Assembly: GCA_900541505.1 (NCBI GenBank)
Contig: UQKK01000020.1
Coordinates: forward strand, 1 to 63,764
Length of the DNA: 63,764 bases
Reading direction: 5' to 3'
Origin: an uncultured Ruminococcus sp.
GTDB lineage: Bacteria > Bacillota > Clostridia > Lachnospirales > Lachnospiraceae
In this document: positions 35,283 through 44,662 of the stretch, in pieces
How the letters are laid out: each line of letters starts with the position of its first letter
Numbering within the stretch: position 1 is the stretch's first letter
Made by a program: the position numbers and the translations under genes
Notes under the pieces: model-generated
The model's input: the letters and a program-made list of their open reading frames with translations, nothing else
Told to the model about the DNA's origin: nothing
Databases searched by the model: none

Positions 35283-35651
35283 ATGAAATGTCAATTTTGT
35301 AAGCAAAACAATGCAGATAGAGTATTTTATGTAAACTGGATGGGCGCGTTGTACCAGATTGCAGTGTGCAATTCCTGCTTAGAGAGGATGTGGCATCAGG
35401 CGGCGGCTTCCGGTCAGGAGGAGGCGTTTAAGAGTTACTCCGGGTGGTGGCCCGGCAAACCGGACCCCAGAAGACCGGGAGAGAGACCGTTTCCGGAGGA
35501 GGCGGCTGCAGATTTGAAGCAGAAGAGGCGTCTGGCGGTGCTGCGGCTTGAGCTTGCGGCTGCCGCGAACAGCGAGAATTATGAAGAGGCGGCGAAGCTT
35601 CGGGATGATATCGCGGCAATAGAAAGGGAGGTGTGCCCGCATGAACATTAA
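35283..35651 (+). CDS. UVR-motif protein, McsA-like, partner of the Clp ATPase
   Basis: A 122-residue protein with two Cys pairs at its N-terminus (CQFCKQN and VCNSCLERM, a zinc-ribbon-like unit as in McsA) and a C-terminal UvrB/UvrC motif helix (AANSENYEEAAKLRDDIAAIE). In Bacilli such proteins lie in the ctsR-mcsA-mcsB-clpC operon and act as cofactors of the arginine kinase or unfoldase. Here neither ctsR nor mcsB is adjacent. The gene overlaps the Clp gene by 11 bases. GTG at 35271 is an alternative start. Confidence 0.75.
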   Translation: MKCQFCKQNNADRVFYVNWMGALYQIAVCNSCLERMWHQAAASGQEEAFKSYSGWWPGKPDPRRPGERPFPEEAAADLKQKRRLAVLRLELAAAANSENYEEAAKLRDDIAAIEREVCPHEH

Positions 35652-38196
35652 TTTAGAGAAATACAGCCAGAGGGCGCTCCAGATTTTCCAGGCTGCACTG
35701 CAGTTTGCGGAGTATATGGGACACGGATTTCTGGGGAGTGAGCATCTGCTCTGGGCTTTGTCAAAGGATAAGAGCAGTGTGGGGAAAATTCTCAGAAATT
35801 TCGGGATGACAAGTAAGCTGACGGAAGAGTATCTGCGGCGGTATGACAGTGATGCGGCGGCGAGCGGAGGCGCCAGGGCAATCCAGGTTTCGGAGGAAGC
35901 GGCGAAGGTGCTGGAGGCTGCTGAGAGACGCGCGGACATGAGAAAGCATGAGAAGACAGAGCCGGAAGATTTGCTCTGGGCGATGACCGGGATGGAGGAG
36001 AGCGCGGCATTCCAGCTGCTCGCCTCTCTGGATGTGGAACCGCTGTCTGTCAGGAATGAGCTGGAAAATCATCCTGCAAAGCTGCGGGCAGCAAAGGTGA
36101 AAACAGGCGGCAATCTGCCCGTCAGTGAACATCATTTCGGACAGGGAAATGTCGAGGATGAGGAAGAGGATATTTATGGAGATGAGGAGGAAGCCGGGGA
36201 ACAGACGGCAAGTATGCTGGAGCGCTTTGGCAGAGATATGACTCAGAGAGCGCGGGAAGGCGGATATGACCCGGTGATTGGGAGGGAAGAGCTCGTGGAG
36301 CGGATGATTCAGGTGCTCTCCCGGCGTACGAAGAATAATCCGGTGCTGATAGGGGAACCGGGAGTAGGAAAGACCGCGGTGGCGGAAGGTCTCGCTCAGC
36401 GGATAGCAGACGGGCTGGTCCCGGAGAATTTAAAGGAGAAGCGTCTGATTTCTCTGGATTTGCCGGGGATGCTGGCGGGAACGAGGTTCCGTGGAGATTT
36501 CGAGGAGCGTATGAAGAATTTCCTGGAGGAATCAGAGTCTGCCGGGGATGTGATTTTATTCCTGGATGAACTGCACACAATCATGGGCGCAGGCTCCGGG
36601 TCAAATGATACGATGGATGCGGCAAATATTCTAAAACCTGTACTTGCCCGCGGCGGGCTGCAGGTGATTGGCGCCACCACGCGCAAGGAATACTGTCAGC
36701 ATGTTGAGAAGGATGCGGCATTTGAGCGGCGTTTCCAGCCGTTGTCCGTGGAAGAGCCGGATGTGAAGAGCGCAGTGGAGATTTTGAGAGGACTGAAGAA
36801 GCAGTATGAGGAGTTCCACGGACTCACGATTACAGATGAGGCAATCCGCGCTGCAGTGGAACTGTCAGACCGCTATATATCTGACCGTTTTCTGCCGGAT
36901 AAAGCCATCGACCTGATGGATGAAGCGGCGGCGAAAATCCGCGCGAAACTTCTGACAGCGCCTTCGTTTCTGAAAGAGCTGGAGGAGGAAATTGCAGAGA
37001 CAGACAAGGAGAAAAAGGCAGCAGCGGATGCCCAGGAGTATGAGAGAGCCGCTGTTTTGAGAGACAGGCAGAAGGCTCTGAAACAAGAGTTAGAAGAAAA
37101 GAAGGAAACGTGGAAGTATACACAGGGTACTTGTGTGGAGGCGGAAGACATTGCAAAGGTGGTGTCGGGATGGACAGACATTCCGGTCACTATGCTGACG
37201 GAAGATGAGAATAAGAGACTCCGTTCTCTGGAAGAGATTCTGCACAAGCGGGTCATCGGTCAGGAGGAAGCGGTGTCGGCGGTTGCGAAGGCGGTACGGC
37301 GGGGACGAACAGATGTGGCGGACCCGGAGCGCCCGGTCGGTTCCTTCCTGTTCTTAGGACCTACGGGGGTAGGAAAGACCGAACTTTGCCGGGCACTGGC
37401 GGAAGTGATGTTCCAGGATGAAAAGGCGATTATCCGTCTGGATATGTCAGAGTATATGGAATCGCACACTGTCTCTAAACTGATTGGTTCTCCGCCGGGA
37501 TATGTGGGCTATGACGAGGGCGGTCAGCTCACCGAGCAGGTGAGGCAGAAGCCCTACAGCATTGTCCTTTTTGACGAGATTGAAAAAGCTCACCCGGATG
37601 TGTGGAACTCCCTGCTCCAGATACTGGATGACGGGCGTCTGACCGATGCCCAGGGAAGGACAGTAAGCTTTAAAAATACCATTGTTGTTATGACATCTAA
37701 TGTAGGTGCGCGGGATATCCTCGGAAAGAAGACGCTGGGATTCACCACAGAGACAGGGGAGGACAGGAGAAGGGAAAGTGATATTCACAGCCGTGTCATG
37801 GAAGAATTAAAGCGTACCTTCCGCCCGGAATTTTTAAACCGTTTGGATGAGATTATTGTTTTCCACCAGCTCAGCAAAGCGGAGGTGCGGGAGATTGCAG
37901 TCAGTCTGACCGAGAAATTTACAGAGAGGCTTAAGAACAAAGGAATTTACTTGAAGGTGGATGACAGCGCTATCGATGCGCTGGTAGAGAAGGGATATGA
38001 CCCGGTCTACGGGGCAAGACCGCTGCGACGCGCTATCCAGTCCTCGCTGCAGAACATTGTGGCAGATAAGATACTGGAGGAAGGCTTTGACAGAAACAGC
38101 CGGATGACGGCGGAGAGTAAAGACGGAGAAATCAAAATCCGTGTGAGAAAGAGGAGAAAAGTAAAAGAAGAAACAAAAGTGGGCGTTTCGGTATAA
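35641..38196 (+). CDS. clpC: ClpC-type AAA+ unfoldase
   Basis: An 851-residue Hsp100 ATPase. Two Clp_N repeats (residues 1-145) are followed by an acidic linker, AAA-1 with GEPGVGKTA (near 240) and DELHT, and a UVR-type helix in the middle domain (EYERAAVLRDRQKAL, near 463). AAA-2 has GPTGVGKTE (near 576), FDEIEKAHP, and a KTLGF loop (near 700) of the kind that docks ClpP. It should deliver proteins to ClpP for degradation. AAGGGAGGTG lies before the ATG. It is coupled to the UVR-motif gene, which shares the same helix type. The acidic linker (DEEEDIYGDEEE) is unusual. Confidence 0.88.
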   Translation: MNINLEKYSQRALQIFQAALQFAEYMGHGFLGSEHLLWALSKDKSSVGKILRNFGMTSKLTEEYLRRYDSDAAASGGARAIQVSEEAAKVLEAAERRADMRKHEKTEPEDLLWAMTGMEESAAFQLLASLDVEPLSVRNELENHPAKLRAAKVKTGGNLPVSEHHFGQGNVEDEEEDIYGDEEEAGEQTASMLERFGRDMTQRAREGGYDPVIGREELVERMIQVLSRRTKNNPVLIGEPGVGKTAVAEGLAQRIADGLVPENLKEKRLISLDLPGMLAGTRFRGDFEERMKNFLEESESAGDVILFLDELHTIMGAGSGSNDTMDAANILKPVLARGGLQVIGATTRKEYCQHVEKDAAFERRFQPLSVEEPDVKSAVEILRGLKKQYEEFHGLTITDEAIRAAVELSDRYISDRFLPDKAIDLMDEAAAKIRAKLLTAPSFLKELEEEIAETDKEKKAAADAQEYERAAVLRDRQKALKQELEEKKETWKYTQGTCVEAEDIAKVVSGWTDIPVTMLTEDENKRLRSLEEILHKRVIGQEEAVSAVAKAVRRGRTDVADPERPVGSFLFLGPTGVGKTELCRALAEVMFQDEKAIIRLDMSEYMESHTVSKLIGSPPGYVGYDEGGQLTEQVRQKPYSIVLFDEIEKAHPDVWNSLLQILDDGRLTDAQGRTVSFKNTIVVMTSNVGARDILGKKTLGFTTETGEDRRRESDIHSRVMEELKRTFRPEFLNRLDEIIVFHQLSKAEVREIAVSLTEKFTERLKNKGIYLKVDDSAIDALVEKGYDPVYGARPLRRAIQSSLQNIVADKILEEGFDRNSRMTAESKDGEIKIRVRKRRKVKEETKVGVSV

Positions 38197-38243
38197 GGGG
38201 ATGACAGCACACGGTTTAGCGCCGCGGGCTGCGCATGAAAGGT

Positions 38244-38270
38244 GGGGAGGCTGCTTTAGCAGTCCTCCCC
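38244..38270. terminator. hairpin between clp and the GH32 remnant
   Basis: GGGGAGG-CTGC pairs with GCAG-T-CCTCCCC around TTTA, with one bulged base. No strong T-run follows on either strand. It may end the Clp transcript; it also covers the stop codon of the convergent GH32 remnant. Confidence 0.45.
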
Positions 38271-38536
38271 GCAAATCATTTCCAGCCTGCACAAGCCGCT
38301 TCCTGTAACCTGCAGCCTGCGTTCGCTGGTTTCCAGATAAATTCTCGTGGTAAATACGAGTTCACCGTCATTTACAAAAATTTCCGCTATGGAACTGTCA
38401 AGCAGCACCAGCAGCTTTTCTACAGATTTTTCGGTGCGTCCGATTCTATAATCTCTGCCGCCGCCGCAGCGCATAGGGGTTCCCTGACGATTTCTGACGC
38501 TATCGCCTCATAGCGTTTTCTTTTTTCCGTATCCAT
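38256..38536 (-). pseudogene. GH32 (sucrose-6-phosphate hydrolase type) remnant with internal deletion
   Basis: On the minus strand a start with GGAGG (ATG at 38536) opens a short frame beginning MDTEKRKRYEAI and stops after about 37 codons. A different phase then encodes about 70 residues of the GH32 C-terminal beta-sandwich domain: LLVLLDSSIAEIFVNDGE, VFTTRIYL and a stop at 38256. The catalytic five-bladed propeller of some 350 residues is absent. This is a gene reduced to its two ends by deletion. It lies beside an alpha-galactosidase locus, so a former raffinose/sucrose pathway is plausible. Most of the 518-base gap 38197-38714 is this remnant. Confidence 0.7.
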
Positions 38537-38714
38537 TCTGATACCTCCATATTTTTGTGAATTACAGCATGCTGCACGTCCCCGCGGTATGGACAACTGA
38601 AGTTTTTGTTGTCCTTGTAATTACAATTATACTGGAATATACTAGAGATAGTATAGACAAATGTTGCTTTACTATATAGTTTTGTTGGATGTCTTTTAAA
38701 ACGGAGGAAACGTT

Positions 38715-39587
38715 ATGAAGGATTATATTTTTTCCAATGATTTTTCTAAAAATCTGGACGCCATGATTTATACGTGCGGATATGAGACATGTGCTCCATC
38801 TCATAGCTACGGACCTGTAGCTCGCAGCGGATACCTGATACATTACATTTTGAGCGGAAAAGGGATTTACAAGACAGACGGACATATCTACCAGCTCGCC
38901 GAAGGAGATGCCTTTTTAATTCGTCCGAATACCCTGATTTATTATGAGGCGGATAAATATCATCCGTGGACTTACACCTGGATAGGATTTCAGGGAGTAA
39001 AAATAGAAACGTATCTGCGGCGCACTTCTCTTTTTGAGACACCGTGTTTTCATTACGGAAAGGATGACCGTGTTCGTCTGTGCCACGAAAAAATGTTTGA
39101 GGCATACCGCCTGCCGGAAAACCGAGATTTGATGATGAACAGTATTCTTTATGAATATCTGTATCTGCTGGCAAGTAAATTTCCGAGGAATTATATTCCC
39201 GCCCACGAAAAGAAAGTATCCTATGTGGAGGAGGCGCTGCGCTATATTGAAAGTAATTACGCGCATACGGTCAATATTCAGCTCATTGCCGACAGCTTGA
39301 ATATTGAGCGCACGCATCTCTACCGTCTGTTCAAGGATATCACCGGGTCTTCGCCGCAGGAATACCTGCTTGATTACCGTATCCGAAGGGCATGTACGCT
39401 TCTCAAAGAGACGAACCTGACGATAAGCGATATAGCCCGCTCGGTAGGGTATGATGATTCGATGTATTTTTCGCGCCTTTTTAAGCAGCGCAAAAAGAAG
39501 ACACCGACCCAATATCGAAAAGCCGCGGCTGATTCGTCACAGAAAGGAGGGGACGAAGGATGGAATCATCGTATGTCTTTCCGTTAA
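38715..39587 (+). CDS. AraC-family sugar regulator, copy 1
   Basis: A 290-residue AraC regulator: N-terminal AraC_binding cupin (residues 15-150, GPVARSGYLIHYILSGKGIY) and C-terminal double helix-turn-helix (IQLIADSLNIERTHLYRLFK and ISDIARSVGYDDSMYFSRLF). GGAGGAAACGTT precedes the ATG. This subfamily controls alpha-galactoside and related sugar genes (MsmR/RafR-like). It overlaps the next AraC gene by 28 bases. The two share the same architecture and look like an old tandem duplication. Confidence 0.87.
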   Translation: MKDYIFSNDFSKNLDAMIYTCGYETCAPSHSYGPVARSGYLIHYILSGKGIYKTDGHIYQLAEGDAFLIRPNTLIYYEADKYHPWTYTWIGFQGVKIETYLRRTSLFETPCFHYGKDDRVRLCHEKMFEAYRLPENRDLMMNSILYEYLYLLASKFPRNYIPAHEKKVSYVEEALRYIESNYAHTVNIQLIADSLNIERTHLYRLFKDITGSSPQEYLLDYRIRRACTLLKETNLTISDIARSVGYDDSMYFSRLFKQRKKKTPTQYRKAAADSSQKGGDEGWNHRMSFR

Positions 39588-40390
39588 AATCGCAGCTGTT
39601 TTCAGATATGTATCTGTGCTATTGCGGGTATGAAGAGTGTCTGCCGCATCACAGTTTCGGTCCCGCAGTGCGCCCCAATTATATCCTGCATTACATCCTG
39701 AAAGGAAAGGGGAGTTTTCATGCTGATGGCACTGTCTATGAGCTCAGCGCCGGTCAGGGATTTCTGATTGAACCTGGGGTGCAGACTTTTTATCAGGCCG
39801 ATGGCGATGAACCCTGGTCCTATATCTGGATTGGGTTTGGCGGAGAACGTGCAGCCGATTACCTCGCCGCACTTGGACTCGGGGGCAGACGCATCACATA
39901 CCGCAGCAGACACAGCACACGGCTGTCTGCTGTAATTGAGGAAATACTTAAGCACAATACGTACACAACATCACATCGGTTCATGCGGCAGAGCCTGCTG
40001 CATACCTTTTTCAGCATTCTGTCCGAAGACCTGGATGTGATTGCGTCTCCCGGCGGGCAGGATGGAAGCCTCTATGTCCGAAGGGCGGTGGAATTTATTC
40101 AGAATAATTATTGCTACCCTATACGTGTCAGTGATATTGCGGAGTATGTGTGTATTAACAGGAGCTACCTGTACACCCTGTTTCACCGGGAATTATCAGT
40201 GTCCCCACAGGAATATCTTGCCAGATGCCGCCTGAGTCATGCCGCCGAATTACTCGAAGTGACGGATTTCTCCATAGAGAGCGTGGCGTTCTCCTGCGGT
40301 TATGGAAATGCGCCTGTATTTTCCAAGGCATTTAAGGAAAGGTACGGAAATTCTCCGTCACAGTACCGTAAAATAAAAAGCAAAAGTTAA
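39560..40390 (+). CDS. AraC-family sugar regulator, copy 2
   Basis: A 276-residue paralogue of the previous gene with the same cupin plus double HTH layout (FGPAVRPNYILHYILKGKGSF; IRVSDIAEYVCINRSYLYTLF; IESVAFSCGYGNAPVFSKAF). AAAGGAGGGGACGAAGG precedes the ATG within the end of copy 1. It lies 90 bases before the alpha-galactosidase gene. Both regulators may act on it, perhaps as a heterodimer, but nothing in the sequence decides that. Confidence 0.86.
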   Translation: MESSYVFPLKSQLFSDMYLCYCGYEECLPHHSFGPAVRPNYILHYILKGKGSFHADGTVYELSAGQGFLIEPGVQTFYQADGDEPWSYIWIGFGGERAADYLAALGLGGRRITYRSRHSTRLSAVIEEILKHNTYTTSHRFMRQSLLHTFFSILSEDLDVIASPGGQDGSLYVRRAVEFIQNNYCYPIRVSDIAEYVCINRSYLYTLFHRELSVSPQEYLARCRLSHAAELLEVTDFSIESVAFSCGYGNAPVFSKAFKERYGNSPSQYRKIKSKS

Positions 40391-40480
40391 CATTTTGACA
40401 TGTATTTGCAACATCTCCCCATGTCTTTTCTCCGCTGTCACGGTATAATAAATGTAAAATTTTCGGAAGGAGAACATGTG

Positions 40481-42706
40481 ATGAGTATTCTATTTAATGA
40501 AGAGAACAAAACATTTCATCTGTATAACGACACGATTAGCTATATTATGATTATTTTGCCAAACGGTACCATGGGGCAGCTTTATTTCGGAAGGCGCGTC
40601 CGCCCGTGCGGTGAGTATTCGCATCTGCTGGAGATGCAGCCGCGTGTTATGGCGTCCTATCTCTATGAGGGGGAGCGCACACTCTCCCTGGAACATGTAA
40701 AATGTGAGTACGGCACATACGGCTCTTCCGATTATCGGTATCCCGCCGTGGAGGTTCTGCAGGAGAACGGCAGCAGGATTTCCGAGTTCTGCTATACCTC
40801 GCACACGATAACTGCGGGAAAGCCGCAGCTTGAAGGGCTGCCGTCCACATATACGGAGGACGACAGCGAAGCGGAGACGCTCACCCTTGTTCTGACGGAC
40901 AAAGTGTCCGGCGTCCGCCTGGAACTTTTGTACACAATCTTTGCTCACGGGGGAATCCTCGCCCGCAGTGCGCGTTTCTCTAATATTGGCGGTCAAACCC
41001 TGCATCTGTTGAAGGCGATGAGTCTTTGCATGGACCTGCCTGACTGCGATTATGATTGGATACAATTTTCCGGAGCATGGTCGAGAGAGCGCCATCTGAA
41101 AACGCACCATCTTGAGAGTGGGATTCAGTCGGTTGGCAGCATGAGAGGGCACTCCTCCCATGAGCATAACCCGTTTATCATTCTTAAACGCCCTACAGCC
41201 GATGAATTTCAGGGAGAGGTTATGGGGTTCAGTCTCATTTACAGCGGAAATTTCCTTGCGCAGGCGGAAGTAGATGCGCGGGATACCGTGCGTGTGCTCC
41301 TTGGCATCCATCCGGAGTGGTTCGACTGGAAGCTGGAACCGGGGGAGACATTTCAGACGCCGGAGGCTGTTGCAGTCTACACGAATCGCGGTATCAATGA
41401 TATGAGCCAGACCTTTCATAAGCTCTACCAAAGGCGTCTCGCGAGAGGATACTGGAGAGACCGTCCCCGCCCGATTCTTGTCAACAATTGGGAAGCGACG
41501 TATTTTGATTTTACAGAGGAGAAGCTGCTTGCCATTGCCAAAACAGCGAAAGAGTGCGGCGTCGAACTTTTTGTGCTGGATGACGGTTGGTTCGGGCAGC
41601 GCCGTAGCGACCGCGCGGGGCTCGGAGATTGGAAGATAAACAGAGAATTGCTCCCAGAGGGTATCGTTGAGAAAATCGAAGCTCTGGGTCTGAAATTCGG
41701 ACTCTGGTTTGAACCGGAGATGGTCAACAAAGACTCTGATTTATACCGCGCACATCCGGATTGGATTCTGGCGGTTCCTGAGCGGATTCAGTCTCACGGC
41801 AGATATCAGCATGTGCTGGATTTCTCCAGAAAGGAAGTCGTGGATTACATCTATGACAGCATGGCGGAAGTTCTTAGCAGCGCCAATATCTCCTATGTCA
41901 AATGGGATATGAACCGCAGCATCACAGAATGTTGGTCAGCTGCATTGCCTTCTGACCGCCAGGGAGAGGTGTTCCATCGGTATATCCTCGGTGTGTACGA
42001 TTTGTATGAGAGACTGACTTCTGCATTTCCGGAGATTTTGTTTGAATCCTGTGCAAGCGGCGGCGGTCGTTTTGACCCGGGGATGCTCTGCTATGCACCG
42101 CAGGGCTGGACCAGCGATGACACAGACGCCATCGAGAGACTGAAAATACAGTATGGGACTTCCTACTGTTATCCGGTCAGCAGTATGGGCGCTCATGTAT
42201 CGGTATCCCCCAATCATCAGGTTTACCGCAGCACGCCTCTGCACACCAGGGCAAATGTGGCGTTCTTTGGAACTTTCGGATATGAACTTGATTTAAACCG
42301 ACTCTCGAAAGAGGAACTTGCACAGGTAAAAGAACAAGTGGCATTTATGAAAAAGTACCGTGCACTGCTGCAGTTCGGAACATTCTACCGGTTAGAGAGT
42401 CCCTTTGAGGGAAATGTTACCGCATGGATGAGTGTCAGCGAGGATGCCGGTCAGGCTATCGTAGGGTGGTATCGTACTTTGAATGTGGTGAATGGTCCCT
42501 ACAGCCGACTGAAACTGCAGGGGCTGAATCCGGATGACCTGTATAAAGTATATAAGGATGGTCTTTTCATTGGGGAGTACTACGGGGATGAACTGATGTA
42601 CTGTGGTCTGATTACGAGCGATGGAAGCTCGGGAGAAATCGTGGACGGACAGGAGCCGAGCTGTGATTTCGATTCGCGTCTGTATATTTTGGAGGCAGTC
42701 AAATAG
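40481..42706 (+). CDS. alpha-galactosidase, GH36
   Basis: A 741-residue GH36 enzyme that removes alpha-1,6-galactose from raffinose-type sugars. The start at 40481 follows GGAAGGAG, and an open stretch further upstream is ignored. Catalytic nucleophile: Asp in YVKWDMNR (near residue 475). Acid/base: Asp in GWTSDDTDA (near 545). Also WEATYFDF and DDGWFGQRR in the barrel, and FESCASGGGRFDPGMLCY as the substrate-binding loop. No signal peptide, so it acts on imported sugar. No sugar transporter gene is present nearby. Confidence 0.93.
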   Translation: MSILFNEENKTFHLYNDTISYIMIILPNGTMGQLYFGRRVRPCGEYSHLLEMQPRVMASYLYEGERTLSLEHVKCEYGTYGSSDYRYPAVEVLQENGSRISEFCYTSHTITAGKPQLEGLPSTYTEDDSEAETLTLVLTDKVSGVRLELLYTIFAHGGILARSARFSNIGGQTLHLLKAMSLCMDLPDCDYDWIQFSGAWSRERHLKTHHLESGIQSVGSMRGHSSHEHNPFIILKRPTADEFQGEVMGFSLIYSGNFLAQAEVDARDTVRVLLGIHPEWFDWKLEPGETFQTPEAVAVYTNRGINDMSQTFHKLYQRRLARGYWRDRPRPILVNNWEATYFDFTEEKLLAIAKTAKECGVELFVLDDGWFGQRRSDRAGLGDWKINRELLPEGIVEKIEALGLKFGLWFEPEMVNKDSDLYRAHPDWILAVPERIQSHGRYQHVLDFSRKEVVDYIYDSMAEVLSSANISYVKWDMNRSITECWSAALPSDRQGEVFHRYILGVYDLYERLTSAFPEILFESCASGGGRFDPGMLCYAPQGWTSDDTDAIERLKIQYGTSYCYPVSSMGAHVSVSPNHQVYRSTPLHTRANVAFFGTFGYELDLNRLSKEELAQVKEQVAFMKKYRALLQFGTFYRLESPFEGNVTAWMSVSEDAGQAIVGWYRTLNVVNGPYSRLKLQGLNPDDLYKVYKDGLFIGEYYGDELMYCGLITSDGSSGEIVDGQEPSCDFDSRLYILEAVK

Positions 42707-42729
42707 GAGGGGTGTACAACTCCCTCCTA
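42704..42729. terminator. hairpin between alpha-galactosidase and MarR genes
   Basis: TAGGAGGG (42704-42711) and CCCTCCTA (42722-42729) pair around a 10-base loop between two convergent genes, overlapping the alpha-galactosidase stop and the end of the MarR gene. No T-run is obvious, so termination strength is uncertain. Confidence 0.5.
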
Positions 42730-43194
42730 CTCCCTGCGGCTGCTCTTACCTAAGGTGCTGTAGAGCTCGTTCAAATCGGTGAGCAGCTCTATCAGCCGCT
42801 GCATATTATTCTCGCCGAAACGATGCAGAAGCTCGTCCCAAATCTCATCATACTTTCTCATAGAGTGCTCCGCCGCGGCTTTCCCTTCCGGGGTGGGGCT
42901 GATGGAAATCTTGCGCCTGTCCTTTGCGTCAATCTCCCGTACGATGTAGTTTTTCTTTTCCAATGTGTTGAGAATATAGGACACTGCGGGCTTGGAAATA
43001 TGGAGCTTTTCCTGTACTTCCGGGACATCCAGATTCGTGCAGGGACAGTCGCAGCAATTTCCGGAAATCTTATGTAGAATCATCATCTCGTTTATCTGCA
43101 TTTCACATTCTGTAGAAAATGCAGACTCCAGCTTTTTAAAACTCATCATTGTTGAAAAAAACTCTTCCCGTAATTTGCTGTCCATATTGCCCAT
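42727..43194 (-). CDS. MarR-family regulator, Cys-rich
   Basis: A 155-residue winged-helix regulator (KLHISKPAVSYILNTLEKKNYIVREIDAKDRRKISI is the DNA-binding helix and wing, residues 66-103). It carries an unusual Cys cluster just before it (NCCDCPC, residues 46-52), which could bind metal or sense oxidation. AAGGAG lies five bases before the ATG. Its upstream region (43217-43234) holds an A/T-rich partial palindrome ACTTAACTAAATTATTAA, a possible autoregulatory site. Targets are unknown. Confidence 0.85.
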   Translation of the reverse strand: MGNMDSKLREEFFSTMMSFKKLESAFSTECEMQINEMMILHKISGNCCDCPCTNLDVPEVQEKLHISKPAVSYILNTLEKKNYIVREIDAKDRRKISISPTPEGKAAAEHSMRKYDEIWDELLHRFGENNMQRLIELLTDLNELYSTLGKSSRRE

Positions 43195-43397
43195 AAAAAC
43201 TCCTTAATAAATAAACACTTAACTAAATTATTAATCCAAGTATAACGCAGATTTCGCGAGAATACCAGTCCCATCTGAAAAAAAGCCATCTATTTCGCAA
43301 TGTCAACGTGTAAGTGAAGCCAGAGGAGCCAGTCAACGGTCGACGGCGGAAACAACAATCCAGGTGGAAAGGTGAAAGAGATATCGTATTTTTTACC

Positions 43398-43426
43398 TTG
43401 ACAATAAAATGAATGACTGCTATATT
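43398..43426 (+). promoter_or_regulatory. promoter of the dnaJ-like gene
   Basis: TTGACA (43398-43403), 17 bases, TATATT (43421-43426), 82 bases before the ATG at 43509. No CIRCE heat-shock operator is visible. The remainder of the 43195-43508 gap shows no gene. Confidence 0.62.
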
Positions 43427-43508
43427 ACAAATAGAACAAAGAGAAAAAAGGTTCTGTGGAAATACATGACCCGAAAGGGATATAAAAGCAGAAATGTGGG
43501 GTGATGAA

Positions 43509-44546
43509 ATGAGTGCAAAGCGTGACTATTATGATGTCCTGGGAGTGGACAGGAGTGCGGATGAGGGCACGATAAAGAAGGCATACAGGAAACTGGCGAA
43601 GAAGTATCACCCGGATACAAATTCCGGGGATACGAAAGCCGAGCAGAAATTTAAAGAAGTCACAGAGGCATACAATGTCCTAAGTGATAAGGAAAAGAAG
43701 AAGCTTTATGACCAGTTCGGTCATGCGGCGTTTGATGGCAGCGGGAATGCGCAGGGCGCGGACGGATATCAGCACTATGGAGATTTCAGCGGTTTTTACG
43801 GCGGAGGATTCAACGGTGGTGGATTCCATTCGGGCGGATTTACAGGCAATGACGGCAGCTATCATGAATACCATTTTGAGAGTGGGAACATGGATGACAT
43901 ATTTGAGGAAATGTTCGGAAATATTTTCCATGGCAGTGGAGGAAAGCAGTATGGAAGCGGCTTCCAATCCGGAAATTTCCGTCAGCAGGGTGCAAACTTC
44001 CGTCAAAAAGGCGCGGATTTGCGCTCCGAGGTATCTGTCACCTTCGACGAGGCAGTGTTTGGGTGTGATAAGATTTTGAAAATACAGGGGGCGGACGGCA
44101 ATACACAGTCTCTTCAGGTGCACATTCCGGCGGGAATCGATACGGGCAAGACAGTCAGATTGAGAGGAAAAGGAATGCCCGGCACCGGAGGCGGGGAAGC
44201 GGGAGATTTGCTGCTGAAGGTAAAGGTGGGCGAAAAGCCCGGATTTAAAAGAGAGGGAATGGATGTGTACACCACGGCGTACGTGCCATTTACGACAGCG
44301 GTCCTCGGCGGGGAAGCACCGGTGAAGACTTTGAACGGACAGGTTATCTGTAAGATTCGCTCCGGGACCCAGTCCGGGACGAAGATACGTCTGAAGGGCA
44401 AGGGAATCGTCTCTATGAAAGACCCGAATGTGCATGGAGATATGTATGTGACTGTACAGGTGAAAGTTCCGGTCAATTTAAGCCCGGAGGCAAAGCAAAA
44501 ACTCAAAGAATTTGAGGCGCTGGCTCTAAGGCAGGGCTGCCTGTAA
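43509..44546 (+). CDS. DnaJ-like cochaperone (CbpA/type II)
   Basis: A 345-residue J-protein: J-domain with HPD (KKYHPDTNSG, near residues 33-42), a Gly/Phe-rich linker with a repeated GGGFNGGGFHSGGFTG run (near 98-115), and a DnaJ C-terminal substrate domain. The zinc finger of type I DnaJ is absent, so it is a CbpA/DnaJ2-type cochaperone of DnaK. dnaK and grpE are not adjacent, so it is a secondary copy. The start at 43509 is preferred over the ATG at 43494 because GGGGTGATG precedes it. Confidence 0.88.
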   Translation: MSAKRDYYDVLGVDRSADEGTIKKAYRKLAKKYHPDTNSGDTKAEQKFKEVTEAYNVLSDKEKKKLYDQFGHAAFDGSGNAQGADGYQHYGDFSGFYGGGFNGGGFHSGGFTGNDGSYHEYHFESGNMDDIFEEMFGNIFHGSGGKQYGSGFQSGNFRQQGANFRQKGADLRSEVSVTFDEAVFGCDKILKIQGADGNTQSLQVHIPAGIDTGKTVRLRGKGMPGTGGGEAGDLLLKVKVGEKPGFKREGMDVYTTAYVPFTTAVLGGEAPVKTLNGQVICKIRSGTQSGTKIRLKGKGIVSMKDPNVHGDMYVTVQVKVPVNLSPEAKQKLKEFEALALRQGCL

Positions 44547-44662
44547 GCCTTTTGAATATTGGGGGGCTGCCGCACGGGAATAACATCCTTCGTGTGATAA
44601 AGCTCCACCAATATGCTTTATAGCTGCCCTGTGCCGTCAGACAGGTATCGTCAGACAGCAGT

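Noticed and set aside
40490..41431. Open frame of 313 codons on the minus strand
   Set aside because: It lies inside the GH36 alpha-galactosidase gene on the other strand and shows no domain.
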